34,905 bases of DNA from Candidatus Bathyarchaeota archaeon (GTDB lineage Archaea > Thermoproteota > Bathyarchaeia > Bathyarchaeales > Bathycorpusculaceae). Each line of letters opens with the position of its first letter. Position 1 is the first letter of the stretch. The stretch covers positions 1-34,905 of the forward strand of contig PLTA01000021.1 in NCBI GenBank assembly GCA_003164295.1, given 5' to 3'. The notes below the pieces were generated by a model. It was given only the letters and a program-made list of their open reading frames with translations, had not been told where the DNA came from and made no database searches. Made by a program: the position numbers and the translations under genes. Shown here piece by piece: positions 24,983 through 33,472 of the stretch.

Positions 24983-24992
24983 AGGTGGCCAC

Positions 24993-25991
24993 ATGGGGAA
25001 ACTTCCCGCCGAAGAACTAAAAAAACTGCTTAGCTGCATCCGCAAAGACTCAAGAGTTATTGTACCGCCCATGATTGGCTACGATTCAGGCGTTCACCTC
25101 ATAGACGGCAGATACATGGCAGTTGCATCTGACCCATGCACAGGCGTTCCCGAGGAATGGTTTGGCTGGCTACTAATCAACTACACTGCTTCAGATGTAG
25201 CACTTTCCGGAGCCAAACCCGAATTCTGCACAATCAACCTGCTGGGACCAAAAACAACTAAACCAGAAACTTTCCAAAAAATCATGAAGCAAACATGCAT
25301 GGCAGCCGATGAATTGGATATCGCTATCGTTCGGGGACACACGGGTATGTACGACAGCCTCTCAGGGCTGCTTGGGGTCGCAACGGTTTATGGGTCGGTG
25401 CAGTTGGAAAAGTTGATTACGCCTGCAAACGCTAAATCTGGAGACCTAATCTTGTGCACTAAGCCGCTTGGTTTAGAAACAATCACAAATTTCTCAATAA
25501 CTCACACGGCACGTGCACAGAAACTTTTCGGGGTTGAGCAACAAGAGAATCTTTCCAGGCAAGTTTACAAGCAAACTTGTGTTCGGGAGGCTCTTCAACT
25601 TGCAAAAACGGGTGTAGTCCATGCGATGCACGATGCGACTGAAGGAGGTTTCGTGTCGGCGTTAAATGAATTGGCTGAAGCATCAAAAGTTGGTTTTAAG
25701 TTAGATTGGGAAAAAATACCAATCACCAAGGAAAATCTGGCTCTACAAAGTTACTTTAAGTTAACCGACGAGCAACTGCTCTCTATGTCATCCACAGGGA
25801 CAATTCTTGCAGCTGTTGACCCAAAAGCTCAAGAAAAAGTCCAAGAAACCCTGCGCCGAAACGGGCTTTCATCTTACTTTATAGGCGAATTTAAGGAAAA
25901 CAAAGAACGCATCCTAATTAAAAATGGCAAAGAAACTGCATTTCAGCAGATCGCAAATGACCCTTATGCTATGATTCTTTCCTGCAAATAG
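24993..25991 (+). CDS. PurM/AIR-synthase-like ATP-dependent enzyme, candidate thiamine-phosphate kinase
   Basis: 332 residues of the PurM-like superfamily (AIR synthase, HypE, SelD, ThiL). Seen: PPMIGYDSGVHLIDGRYMAVASDPCTGVP with the Asp-rich nucleotide and Mg site; INYTASDVALSGAKPEFCTINLL; DIAIVRGHTGMYDSLSGLLGVATVYG; GDLILCTKPLGLET, the start of the C-terminal domain; and HAMHDATEGGFVSALNELAEAS, the superfamily's glycine-rich motif. Archaeal relatives are usually annotated only as AIR-synthase-related or HypE-like. No hydrogenase genes are in the window, and this gene follows the TPP-riboswitch-controlled thiT by 10 bp, so a role in phosphorylating thiamine or TMP (ThiL-like) is suggested by context. 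That is inference. AAAGGTGG precedes the ATG. Confidence 0.88.
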   Translation: MGKLPAEELKKLLSCIRKDSRVIVPPMIGYDSGVHLIDGRYMAVASDPCTGVPEEWFGWLLINYTASDVALSGAKPEFCTINLLGPKTTKPETFQKIMKQTCMAADELDIAIVRGHTGMYDSLSGLLGVATVYGSVQLEKLITPANAKSGDLILCTKPLGLETITNFSITHTARAQKLFGVEQQENLSRQVYKQTCVREALQLAKTGVVHAMHDATEGGFVSALNELAEASKVGFKLDWEKIPITKENLALQSYFKLTDEQLLSMSSTGTILAAVDPKAQEKVQETLRRNGLSSYFIGEFKENKERILIKNGKETAFQQIANDPYAMILSCK

Positions 25992-25993
25992 CA

Positions 25994-26003
25994 TTTATTT
26001 TTT
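25994..26003 (+). terminator. T-run after the thiamine unit
   Basis: TTTATTTTTT follows the stop codon by 2 nt, overlapping the 3' end of the convergent ATP-grasp gene. It fits an archaeal oligo-T terminator for the rightward thiT unit. Confidence 0.35.
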
Positions 26004-26873
26004 GAGTTCTGCTAAGACAAAGTTCACTATTTCTTCGGCTATGTTGACTTTTGAAACTACCTGCAAGCCTTTCCATCCTGGCTGGCTGTTTACATCTACG
26101 ATGCGTGGTCCATCTGGCCCTTCGAGAATATCTACTCCCGCAATTTTACAGCCCACAGCTTTAGCGGATTTTATGGCTAATTCTTCAAATTCTTTGCTGA
26201 TTGTTGCCGGTGTCGGTTTTGCTCCTCGGCTGTAGTTGGTTTTCCAACCTTCCGCCACGCGACGCATCGATGAAACCACTCGATCTCCAATTACGAAAGC
26301 TCGTATGTCAGAGTGTCCATGAGGTACAAACTCTTGCATGTAAATTACCCCGTGATGGAAGGTTATGGCCTTGAAAACTGTGTCGGCTATATCAATATCG
26401 TTGACTCGTGTTGCGCCTTGTCCTCGGGAGCCAAAAATTGGTTTGACAACAATGTCGCCCCCTAATTCGTTGAAAGCATTTATTGCCTCGTTCACGCTTT
26501 CAGTGGCCAATGTCCGCGGTACAGGAACGCCTACATCCTCAAGGAGCGCTAAAATATCATATTTGTCAACGCAGTGCTCGATGGCCGTAGGCGGATTCAT
26601 CATGTAGAAGCCTTGGCGTTCTAGCTTGTAGAGCATATCCATTCTGAAAACAAGTTCCTCAAGTGAACCGCGTCCGATTGGGCGTATAATTAATGCATCT
26701 AAATCATCAAGGATGCTGGTACCGTTAACTTTGAAGTAGGGTCTGTAAGCAAGTCTTGCAACCAGTTTGGGAAAAGTAAAGCACTCGTAAGGGATGCCTC
26801 GTTTAGTTAATGCTTCTCTGACTTGGGTGCTGCTCCAAGCTTCAGGGTTACGCGTCATTATTCCAAATTTCAA
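25995..26873 (-). CDS. RimK-family ATP-grasp alpha-L-glutamate ligase (MptN/CofF-like)
   Basis: 292 residues of the RimK-type ATP-grasp family, which adds glutamate to a carboxyl group of a cofactor or protein using ATP. Seen: MKFGIMTRNPEAWSSTQVREAL; IIRPIGRGSLEELVFRMDML; PPTAIEHCVDKYDILALLEDVGVPVPRT, the ATP-grasp entry; DIVVKPIFGSRGQGATRV, the glycine-rich nucleotide loop; YMQEFVPHGHSDIRAFVIGDRVVSSMRRV; and the metal-binding end VDILEGPDGPRIVDVNSQPGWKGLQ. Archaeal members glutamylate tetrahydromethanopterin (MptN) or F420 (CofF), or act in lysine synthesis (LysX). No LysW-type carrier is nearby, which favours the cofactor role, but the substrate is unproven. Convergent with the PurM-like gene, 3 bp between stops. 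Confidence 0.87.
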   Translation of the reverse strand: MKFGIMTRNPEAWSSTQVREALTKRGIPYECFTFPKLVARLAYRPYFKVNGTSILDDLDALIIRPIGRGSLEELVFRMDMLYKLERQGFYMMNPPTAIEHCVDKYDILALLEDVGVPVPRTLATESVNEAINAFNELGGDIVVKPIFGSRGQGATRVNDIDIADTVFKAITFHHGVIYMQEFVPHGHSDIRAFVIGDRVVSSMRRVAEGWKTNYSRGAKPTPATISKEFEELAIKSAKAVGCKIAGVDILEGPDGPRIVDVNSQPGWKGLQVVSKVNIAEEIVNFVLAELKK

Positions 26874-26990
26874 TGCAGATCTGTCCTTGCTTAATGTGTA
26901 TTGAAGATGCTAATGACTTATGCTCTTAAAGTTTCTGGGCAAAACGCAAAATTAAAACTTAATTTTAGAACTTTTATTAGCTGCAAAAAG

Positions 26991-27488
26991 CTATTTCCTG
27001 AATTTATCAACAAACATTGCAAGCGTTTCTTGGTTTTTGCCTAACATTTCCCCGATGAATGCTCCTACAGTCAAACAGATTATTAGGCTTGTTATAGCGA
27101 AAAAGCTGCTGCCAATTACGTTCACTACCTGTGGCATAAGCGAAGTGGCGATTAAAAGAAGCGCAATGGCTGCCCAGATGCAAAAGCCGATAATGGATGC
27201 TCCGATCATGAGGTATAGTGCCCTTTGGGTTTTCTTCACTGTGGATGGGTAAAAGTTGAGGTAAAATGCAAGGGCTATCAGCGTTAGGACGCTGCCTATT
27301 AGAAGCCCTATTGCCCCAAATGTCATCTTTGTTGAATATCCACTAAATATGCCAAAAAACACCATTGTAAATGTCAGCGCTATCCAGTAAGATTTATGTG
27401 AAGTAATGTTGACATTTTTAGGCTGAACTTTTTGCTTTGCCTTTGTCTTCAGCTGCTTCTTTGGCTGAGTCTTGGGTATCTTCGGCAT
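26991..27488 (-). CDS. Small four-helix membrane protein, unknown function
   Basis: 165 residues. The first 30 are very basic (MPKIPKTQPKKQLKTKAKQKVQPK), then four predicted membrane segments: YWIALTFTMVFFGIFSGY (about 34-51), MTFGAIGLLIGSVLTLIALAFYL (55-77), LYLMIGASIIGFCIWAAIALLLIA (92-115) and IGSSFFAITSLIICLTVGAFIG (125-146). A short charged C-terminus follows (GKNQETLAMFVDKFRK). I know no family for it. The Lys-rich N-terminus should stay in the cytosol (positive-inside). It stands alone between the ATP-grasp ligase and the P-type ATPase. Confidence 0.72.
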   Translation of the reverse strand: MPKIPKTQPKKQLKTKAKQKVQPKNVNITSHKSYWIALTFTMVFFGIFSGYSTKMTFGAIGLLIGSVLTLIALAFYLNFYPSTVKKTQRALYLMIGASIIGFCIWAAIALLLIATSLMPQVVNVIGSSFFAITSLIICLTVGAFIGEMLGKNQETLAMFVDKFRK

Positions 27489-27601
27489 TAGTTAATGTCA
27501 CATATTTCATTATTAATTAATATTTCATAACATTATATCTCAAATGCCTAACTAAAACCGTTAAACCTCAAAACCAGCTACACACTCAATTTACTAAAAA
27601 A

Positions 27602-29566
27602 CTATTTTATTCTTTCAAGCCGCAGCGAATTGAGCAAAAGAAGCATGGTTACTCCATCGTCGCCGGCAATTACTGTAGCAAGTAAACCTGTTACGCCGAT
27701 TACTCCTAAGGCTCCCAAAATGAGTTTTATGACAAGTGATGCTGCAATGTTTTGTTTAGCTATGCCCATAGTTTTGTCGCTTAATCTGATTAAATATGGA
27801 ATTTGCGCTAGTTCATCTTTCACAAGTACTATATCTGCGGATTCCATGGCAACATCTACCCCAACTGCCCCCATGGCAATTCCTACGTCAGAAGCGGCTA
27901 GAGCTGGTGCATCATTGACGCCGTCTCCGACCATTGCCACTAACCCATCTTTGCCCTTCATCTCTTCAATACACTTCAATTTATCCTCAGGAAACAACTC
28001 CGCATAAACCTCATCAATCTTCAAAAGATCCCCCGTTTCCTTCGCAATCTCTGCTCTGTCTCCGGTTAACATAGCAGTTTTAATTCCCATTTTCTTCAAA
28101 TCATTTACGGCTTTTAGAGCGTCCTCTCTAACTTGGTCAACAACGCAAACAGCTGCAAACCCTTGCTTCCCAACGGAAACACAAACAGAAGTGTGTTTGT
28201 CAGCTTCGTCGATGGCGAATGCTTCACTGCAATTACAATCAAATTGTTTCATTAATTCCAAGTTGCCAACCGCCACGAAATCACCGTTAACATTGCCTAC
28301 TATGCCTTTTCCAGCGACCTCGGTGACATCGGTTATTTTGAATTTGCTTAGGTCAATGCCTGCTTCTGTGGCCCGTCTAACTATAGCTTGTGCGACTGGA
28401 TGATTTGAAAACTGATCAAGCGCCGCAGCGTAAGCCAAGGCTTCTTGTTCAGTTCTTTGTGTAAGCCTTACTTCATGGACCGATGGTCTGCCCAGCGTTA
28501 ATGTTCCCGTCTTATCAAAAACTACACGTTTTACTTTTGCTAATTTTTCCACGTAGATCCCGCCTTTAATTATTACACCTCTTCTGGCAGCGATGGTTAT
28601 GGCGACAAAAACTGTTGCAGGGACCGAAATGATGAAGGCGCTGGGGCACGAAACTACAATTAGGATAAGCGAACGGTACAACCAAGTATGAAAGGACATG
28701 CCTAAAATCAGTGATGGCACAGCTACAGTTAAAACCGCTAATACGATAACTATTGGGACATAGATTTTTGCGAATCGGTCAACAAGTTTTTCCATGGATG
28801 CTTTGCGTTTGCCCGATTGGGATACAAGCACCATAATTCTTGAAACAAGAGTTTCACTTGCCCTTTTTGTAACGGTAATCTTTAGAGGACCACTCATGTT
28901 TAATGTGCCGCCAAAAACGCAGTCGTTCACTTTCTTAGCAACAGGTACAGATTCACCTGTAACAACGGCTTGATCAACATGTGAGAAACCATCTACGACG
29001 TTGCCGTCTAAAGGTATTCGTTCACCAGGGCGAACAACTAAAATCGTATTGGGCTCAACTTCGGTAACATTGACAGTTTTTTCTGCTCCATCCACCACGA
29101 TTCTAGCTTGATCAGGCATGAACTTAGACAGTTTCTCAACTGTTCGACGTGCCCTATCCTCAATGTAACCTTCAAAATATTCGGCGATCGAATAAAGAAA
29201 TAGCACTGTTGCCGCTTCGAATCTTGCATTAAGGTAAACGGCACCTAATGCTGCAATAGCCATCAAAAATTCAACGGAAAATCTTTTCTCAATTATCAAC
29301 TCCCGAATACCAACTATACCAATGTAGGCAGAAGCAAAGAGAACTATGATATCATACAAAATTGTGGTCAACGTTGCTTGAACGTTTATTATTGGAATGA
29401 TAAATCCAAGGGGAACTCCCGCAAAAAGAAAATCAAGTAAGCCACCTATTAGAACGGTTAAGCCAAGCAAAACAGCCAAAGAAATCATTACACGTTTACT
29501 TTCGTGCCCGTCTGCTTCTTTCTGCTCTGGCTTTTCGACGCAGAATTTACCTTCATCAGAAGACAT
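27602..29566 (-). CDS. Heavy-metal-translocating P1B-type ATPase with a CPS motif
   Basis: A 654-residue membrane pump that uses ATP to export (or move) a transition metal ion. Seen: two N-terminal helices, then IAEYFEGYIEDRARRTVEKL; actuator domain with VVDGFSHVDQAVVTGESVPVAKK (TGES); VSCPSAFIISVPATVF, where the usual CPC reads CPS (about 304-306); DKTGTLTLGRPSVHEV, the phosphorylated Asp (about 351); NHPVAQAIV, the HP locus of P1B pumps; MLTGDRAEIAKETGD; GDGVNDAPALAASDVGIAMG; and C-terminal LLLLNSLRLERIK. There is no N-terminal metal-binding CxxC domain; only one Cys is in the first 40 residues. The metal cannot be assigned because CPS falls outside the well-studied CPC and SPC classes. Confidence 0.93.
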   Translation of the reverse strand: MSSDEGKFCVEKPEQKEADGHESKRVMISLAVLLGLTVLIGGLLDFLFAGVPLGFIIPIINVQATLTTILYDIIVLFASAYIGIVGIRELIIEKRFSVEFLMAIAALGAVYLNARFEAATVLFLYSIAEYFEGYIEDRARRTVEKLSKFMPDQARIVVDGAEKTVNVTEVEPNTILVVRPGERIPLDGNVVDGFSHVDQAVVTGESVPVAKKVNDCVFGGTLNMSGPLKITVTKRASETLVSRIMVLVSQSGKRKASMEKLVDRFAKIYVPIVIVLAVLTVAVPSLILGMSFHTWLYRSLILIVVSCPSAFIISVPATVFVAITIAARRGVIIKGGIYVEKLAKVKRVVFDKTGTLTLGRPSVHEVRLTQRTEQEALAYAAALDQFSNHPVAQAIVRRATEAGIDLSKFKITDVTEVAGKGIVGNVNGDFVAVGNLELMKQFDCNCSEAFAIDEADKHTSVCVSVGKQGFAAVCVVDQVREDALKAVNDLKKMGIKTAMLTGDRAEIAKETGDLLKIDEVYAELFPEDKLKCIEEMKGKDGLVAMVGDGVNDAPALAASDVGIAMGAVGVDVAMESADIVLVKDELAQIPYLIRLSDKTMGIAKQNIAASLVIKLILGALGVIGVTGLLATVIAGDDGVTMLLLLNSLRLERIK

Positions 29567-29661
29567 AATTACCTAATTAAGAAAAAGTCTTGGTGAATAT
29601 TAAGTTGTTCAGGTTACAGATTTTTTGATTTTGGATTATTCACAAGTTTGTTTGCATTTAG

Positions 29662-30291
29662 TCAATAAAAACATGGAATGTATTCTCTAATTCTAAACTT
29701 AACCCCTAATCTGTCTGCAACTTCCTGTGCCTTGGAGACGTTTACTTCTGGCATACGCACCACAGTAGCCTCAACTTCAAGCAAAGACTTAGCTTTACAA
29801 ATAAAATCAATAACTGCCTCATAGGCATTAGCAAAAGTAGGCTTACAAATCTCGTTGTATGTTTCCTTGTCGCCTGCGTTTAAGCTAACATTTACCTTCT
29901 CAACTCCAGCAGCTTTCAATTCTGCCGCCACATCCCTGCCCTGATTAAGCACATAACCGTGCCCATTCGTGTTCAGGCGAATTCTAAGCGGCTTGCCCGA
30001 ATGTTGCTTTATCCACCGTGCAATCTCCAACAAAACATCCAACCTCTCCGTCGGCTCCCCAAAACCACAGAAAATCACTTCATCCCAATTTCGAATGTTC
30101 AAAGCTTTAGCAAGCTCTTCAATAATCTGGGCAACGCTTGGCTCTTCCGATAGTTTGAGGTCGAAGCCGCCTACGCCACGCTTAAATTTTTTGAGGCAGA
30201 AAAAACAGCAGTTCGAACACTTGTTGGTTATGTTTAAATAAAGCTTGTTTTCCATCCAGTAGACAGTTTTGGGCTCTTCAGCTTTAACCAT
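29662..30291 (-). CDS. Radical SAM protein (TatD-associated type)
   Basis: 209 residues with the radical SAM cluster motif in NITNKCSNCCFFCLKKF (CxxxCxxC, Cys about 26, 30 and 33), VIFCGFGEPTERLDVLLEIARWI (the GGE-type SAM-binding motif as GFGEPTER), RLNTNGHG, and VSLNAGDKETYNEICKP. The short length, with no C-terminal auxiliary cluster, resembles the TatD-linked radical SAM family, whose reaction is not established. No tatD is in the window. It lies 86 bp downstream of the MoaD-like gene on the same strand and may share its transcript. Start ATG 30291; an internal ATG at MENKLYL is less likely because EEPKTVYW is also a family feature. Confidence 0.85.
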   Translation of the reverse strand: MVKAEEPKTVYWMENKLYLNITNKCSNCCFFCLKKFKRGVGGFDLKLSEEPSVAQIIEELAKALNIRNWDEVIFCGFGEPTERLDVLLEIARWIKQHSGKPLRIRLNTNGHGYVLNQGRDVAAELKAAGVEKVNVSLNAGDKETYNEICKPTFANAYEAVIDFICKAKSLLEVEATVVRMPEVNVSKAQEVADRLGVKFRIREYIPCFY

Positions 30292-30377
30292 TTACTTCCC
30301 TTATACCTCTATTGACTCTTTTAGGGGTTTGTCTCTTACTAATTTTTTTCTTTTGTCAACAAAGGATTTGGAGCAGT

Positions 30378-30665
30378 TTAGCCGCCTGTCACAAGAGACA
30401 TCAAAATTATGTTGTCATCATCTTTTAATGGCGTGTTTACGCCTTTCAGTTGGTCCATCAAGATGCCATTGATCATGGCGACAAAGGTTGATTTCAACTC
30501 TTTTTTGGCGGGGTCATAAACTTCCAAAGTAAACGGTTTACCATATTTCTCGGCGATTTCATTTAAAAGGTCTATTAGTAAAATGCCTTCTTTGAGGTCG
30601 AATTCGTCTTGGTTTGTTTTTGTAAAGCTTTTGACGAGACTGATGTAATGAACTTTTATTTTCAT
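30378..30665 (-). CDS. MoaD/ThiS-like sulfur carrier protein
   Basis: 95 residues of the beta-grasp sulfur-carrier fold: MKIKVHYISLVKSFTK at the start, LIDLLNEIAEKYGKPF (the LLxxL region), VAMINGILMDQLKGVNTPLKDDDNIILMSLVTGG at the end. The C-terminal Gly-Gly is the thiocarboxylation site. It would give sulfur to molybdopterin or tungstopterin, or act as an archaeal SAMP-type modifier. ATG 30665 is chosen because GGAGGT lies 7 nt upstream; the frame also opens at an ATG inside that ribosome site. It is divergent from the aldehyde ferredoxin oxidoreductase gene, an enzyme that needs a tungstopterin cofactor, so a cofactor role is plausible. Confidence 0.85.
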   Translation of the reverse strand: MKIKVHYISLVKSFTKTNQDEFDLKEGILLIDLLNEIAEKYGKPFTLEVYDPAKKELKSTFVAMINGILMDQLKGVNTPLKDDDNIILMSLVTGG

Positions 30666-30837
30666 TCTTTCGACCTCCATATGACTAATAGGTGACTAGC
30701 ACAAGCATCTCATATCTTTTTTTCTAGATTTAACAATTTTTTAACCTGCAATAATGAAAACCACGTTATGATTTGTTATACATGTCGGGCAACCAAAAGT
30801 TGTATTTAAGCCATGAATTTCCAGACTAAAACCCATT

Positions 30838-30893
30838 AAGTTAATATACTTTTCACACTGCCTAATAGTCTAAAATAATCGGAGGAACGAGGT
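30838..30893 (+). promoter_or_regulatory. Promoter and ribosome site of the aldehyde oxidoreductase operon
   Basis: A TATA-like TTAATATAC lies at 30841-30849, about 50 bp before the start codon. Initiation about 25 bp later would leave a leader of some 20 nt containing GGAGG at 30881-30885, 8 nt before the TTG at 30894. A further AACGAGGT sits between. Confidence 0.5.
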
Positions 30894-32750
30894 TTGTTCG
30901 GTTACGCAGGAAAAATTCTACGTGTTGATTTAACCACAGGCAAGATTACTTTTGAAAAATTAGACGCTGAAACAGCCAAAAAATATGTTGGCGGAATTGG
31001 CTTAGGCATGAAACTTTGGCTAGCCAATTCAAAAGCAGGCGTTGACGCATTCAACCCTGAAAACCCACTAGTTTTAGCGGTCGGTCCAGTTTCTGCTACA
31101 ATGTTTCCAACAGGCGGAAATGGACATGCTTTCATATCTAAATCACCAGCAACACATGGTGTTGGAGAAGCTGTAAGTCACGGCACTTTTGGGGCAGAAA
31201 TAAAAAGAGCTGGATACGACGCAGTTATTTTCACTGGAAAAGCAGAAAAGCCAGTTTACTTATGGATTGATGATGATTCAGCTCAGATTCTTGATGCAGA
31301 AAAAATCTGGGGTAAATCTCCAGCTGAAACTGAAGATGCCATTAAAGATGAACTTGGCGACTACTACATTCGAGTTGCATCCATCGGTTTAGCAGGCGAA
31401 AAACAATCAAAAATCGCCAACATAATTAATGAGAAAACCCGTGCAGCAGGACGAACAGGCTTAGGCGCTGTAATGGGGTCAAAAAACCTCAAAGCCATTG
31501 CTGTACGAGGCACCAGCGACATTGTTGTAGCCAAACCAGACGAATTTATGGAAATGGTTAAAGAATTTCACGAACGCATGAAAGGACCAGCTGCCCAAAA
31601 ATACCGAACATTGGGAACAGCAGAAAACATCATGATTCAAAACGCATTGTCATGCATGCCAACACGCAATTATAATAACTCTCATTTTGAAAACGCTCAA
31701 AAAGTAAGCGGAGAAGTATTAAACGAGCGGTACATCGCAAAAATAATTGCTTGCAACTCATGCGCTATGCGATGCGAACATGAAGCAGTGGTTCGTGAAG
31801 GTCCATATAAAGGAACAATGGCGCGGATGGAATATGACAATATCTGGGCACTTGGACCAAACTGTGGCGTAGATAAACTTGATGCAATAATAAAAGCCGC
31901 TGAACTCTGCAACTACTACGGCTTAGACGCAACAAGCGCTGGCGTAACAGTGAGTTTCGTAATGGATTGCCATGAAAACGGCATACTCACGCACGAAGAT
32001 CTTGGAGGAATAGATGCTCACTTCGGAAATTCAGAAGCCCTCATCCAGCTTTTAGAGAAAATAGGCAAACGTGAAGGAATTGGCGATATGCTGGCTGACG
32101 GGGTAAAATCAGCCGCAGAAAAAATTGGCAAAGGCTCAGAGAAACTTGCCCAAAATATTAAGGGTTTAGAAGTTACAGGCTACGATCTGCGTTGCCTCAA
32201 AACAACAGCTTTAAGCTTTGCAGTTTCGTTCCGAGGTGCAGACCACAACCGAAGCGGCGCTTACACTTTAGATATTTCGGGTAAAGTTGATCGTTTGAAA
32301 GCTGAAAAAGGCCGCGGAAAACTCGTTAAAGATTCAGAAGATATTTTTGCACTGATAGATTCACTTATTATCTGCAAAAACGCCAAAGGTACACTATACA
32401 AAGAATTAGCAGACATAGCAAAACTGTACACGCTGGTAACCGGTATTGAAACCACACCTGAAGACTTCAGTACTGCAGGTGAAAGAATAAACAATCTTGC
32501 ACGCTTAATTAACCTCCGTGAAGGTTTGAGCCGCAAAGACGACACGTTGCCCTGGAAAGTTATGAATCAACCAATCCCAGACGATGGACCAGCAAAAGGC
32601 GCTGTCGTAACACAGGAAGAACTTGACCTATTATTAGACGATTATTATCAGGCACGCGGTTGGACAGCAGATGGCGTACCAACAAAAGCATTACTCAAAA
32701 AGCTCGCTTTAGAAGATTTATCTATTATCGCGGAAGGAAAAGAGGATTAA
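30894..32750 (+). CDS. aor: Tungsten-type aldehyde:ferredoxin oxidoreductase
   Basis: 618 residues, AOR family. It oxidises aldehydes to carboxylic acids with ferredoxin as electron acceptor, using a bis-tungstopterin and one [4Fe-4S]. Seen: YAGKILRVDLTTGKI; KYVGGIGLGMKLW, the AOR N-terminal signature; NPLVLAVGPVSATMFPTGG; SPATHGVGEAVSHGTFGAEIKRAGYDAVIFTGKA; CNSCAMRC (about 287-294), three of the cluster Cys, with a fourth in LGPNCGVDK; GYDLRCLKTTALSFAVSFRGADHNRSGAY, the pterin-binding region in a divergent form; and DSLIICKNAKG. The start is TTG 30894 with GGAGG upstream. The next gene, a four-cluster ferredoxin, follows by 2 bp, so it is likely an electron-transfer subunit. The aldehyde substrate is unknown. 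Confidence 0.93.
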   Translation: MFGYAGKILRVDLTTGKITFEKLDAETAKKYVGGIGLGMKLWLANSKAGVDAFNPENPLVLAVGPVSATMFPTGGNGHAFISKSPATHGVGEAVSHGTFGAEIKRAGYDAVIFTGKAEKPVYLWIDDDSAQILDAEKIWGKSPAETEDAIKDELGDYYIRVASIGLAGEKQSKIANIINEKTRAAGRTGLGAVMGSKNLKAIAVRGTSDIVVAKPDEFMEMVKEFHERMKGPAAQKYRTLGTAENIMIQNALSCMPTRNYNNSHFENAQKVSGEVLNERYIAKIIACNSCAMRCEHEAVVREGPYKGTMARMEYDNIWALGPNCGVDKLDAIIKAAELCNYYGLDATSAGVTVSFVMDCHENGILTHEDLGGIDAHFGNSEALIQLLEKIGKREGIGDMLADGVKSAAEKIGKGSEKLAQNIKGLEVTGYDLRCLKTTALSFAVSFRGADHNRSGAYTLDISGKVDRLKAEKGRGKLVKDSEDIFALIDSLIICKNAKGTLYKELADIAKLYTLVTGIETTPEDFSTAGERINNLARLINLREGLSRKDDTLPWKVMNQPIPDDGPAKGAVVTQEELDLLLDDYYQARGWTADGVPTKALLKKLALEDLSIIAEGKED

Positions 32751-32752
32751 AA

Positions 32753-33256
32753 ATGGTAAAGTTTCACGAAAGAAAATTTATTTCTGTTGACCCTGAAAAA
32801 TGCGTAGGATGCCAATGCTGCGAGTACGCTTGTTCATTCACAAAAGAAAAAGCGTTCAACCCGCTTAAATCACGTATTCGCGTTGTCCGTGTCAACCAAG
32901 TTGCTAACATGGCAGTTACTTGTAGACTTTGCGAAGAACCGGCATGTGTAGCAGCTTGTCCACGAGATGCGCTTACACAATCAGAAGATACTGGCAACAT
33001 TGTATTAGACAAAGACAAATGCAACGGCTGCGGCTGGTGCATCGAAGCATGCGACTACGGCGCAATAATGCTCCACCCAGAGAGCAAAGTAGTTTACGTC
33101 TGCGACCTCTGCAAAGAAAAAGCTGAAGGACCACAATGCGTCAAATGGTGTCCCGAAGAAGCATTAACAGTAGTTACAAGCGACGTTCTGGCGCAGAAAG
33201 CAAGAATTGGCGCCATCAAAAAATTGTTCCAAGAACCAAAAGAAGACACGAAATAA
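32753..33256 (+). CDS. Four-cluster ferredoxin subunit (HycB/DMSO-reductase-B-like)
   Basis: 167 residues with four Cys groups: CVGCQCCEYAC, CRLCEEPACVAACP, CNGCGWCIEACD and CDLCKEKAEGPQCVKWCP. This is the pattern of electron-transfer subunits that bind four [4Fe-4S] clusters (HycB, DmsB). ATG 32753 starts 2 bp after the oxidoreductase stop; a longer frame from 32660 only overlaps that gene. No Tat signal or membrane segment is present, so it works in the cytosol. It most likely takes electrons from the AOR and passes them to a soluble carrier. Similar AOR plus ferredoxin pairs are known. A hairpin terminator follows directly. Confidence 0.93.
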   Translation: MVKFHERKFISVDPEKCVGCQCCEYACSFTKEKAFNPLKSRIRVVRVNQVANMAVTCRLCEEPACVAACPRDALTQSEDTGNIVLDKDKCNGCGWCIEACDYGAIMLHPESKVVYVCDLCKEKAEGPQCVKWCPEEALTVVTSDVLAQKARIGAIKKLFQEPKEDTK

Positions 33257-33290
33257 AAAGGGCTAATCCCTTTAATTTTCATTTTATTTT
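33257..33290 (+). terminator. Hairpin and T-rich terminator of the aldehyde oxidoreductase operon
   Basis: AAAGGG (33257-33262), loop ctaat, CCCTTT (33268-33273), then aattttcattttatttt. A 6-bp stem and U-rich tail immediately after the ferredoxin stop. Confidence 0.6.
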
Positions 33291-33472
33291 CTTAATGCTA
33301 TTCTACCTTCACTTGTTTGTTCTTCTTTGCGATGTGTTTCATGATCCTCTTTTGTAGGAGACCACCAATTCCTCCAACGAGTAAGTTACTATAACTCATC
33401 TAACAAGGAAACCGATAGTTTGCAAAAGCTATTAATAACAACTAACCCACGTTTAGAAAACATAACTAACAC

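Noticed and set aside
24993..25991. Hydrogenase maturation protein HypE.
   Set aside because: No hydrogenase or other hyp genes are in the window and no C-terminal HypE Cys tail is seen; the protein ends MILSCK with a different context. Superfamily membership kept, name dropped.
33293..33472. Small rightward frame and GGAG-like motifs between the ferredoxin terminator and uppP.
   Set aside because: No frame of protein-like composition; the region reads as AT-rich spacer with the uppP promoter.
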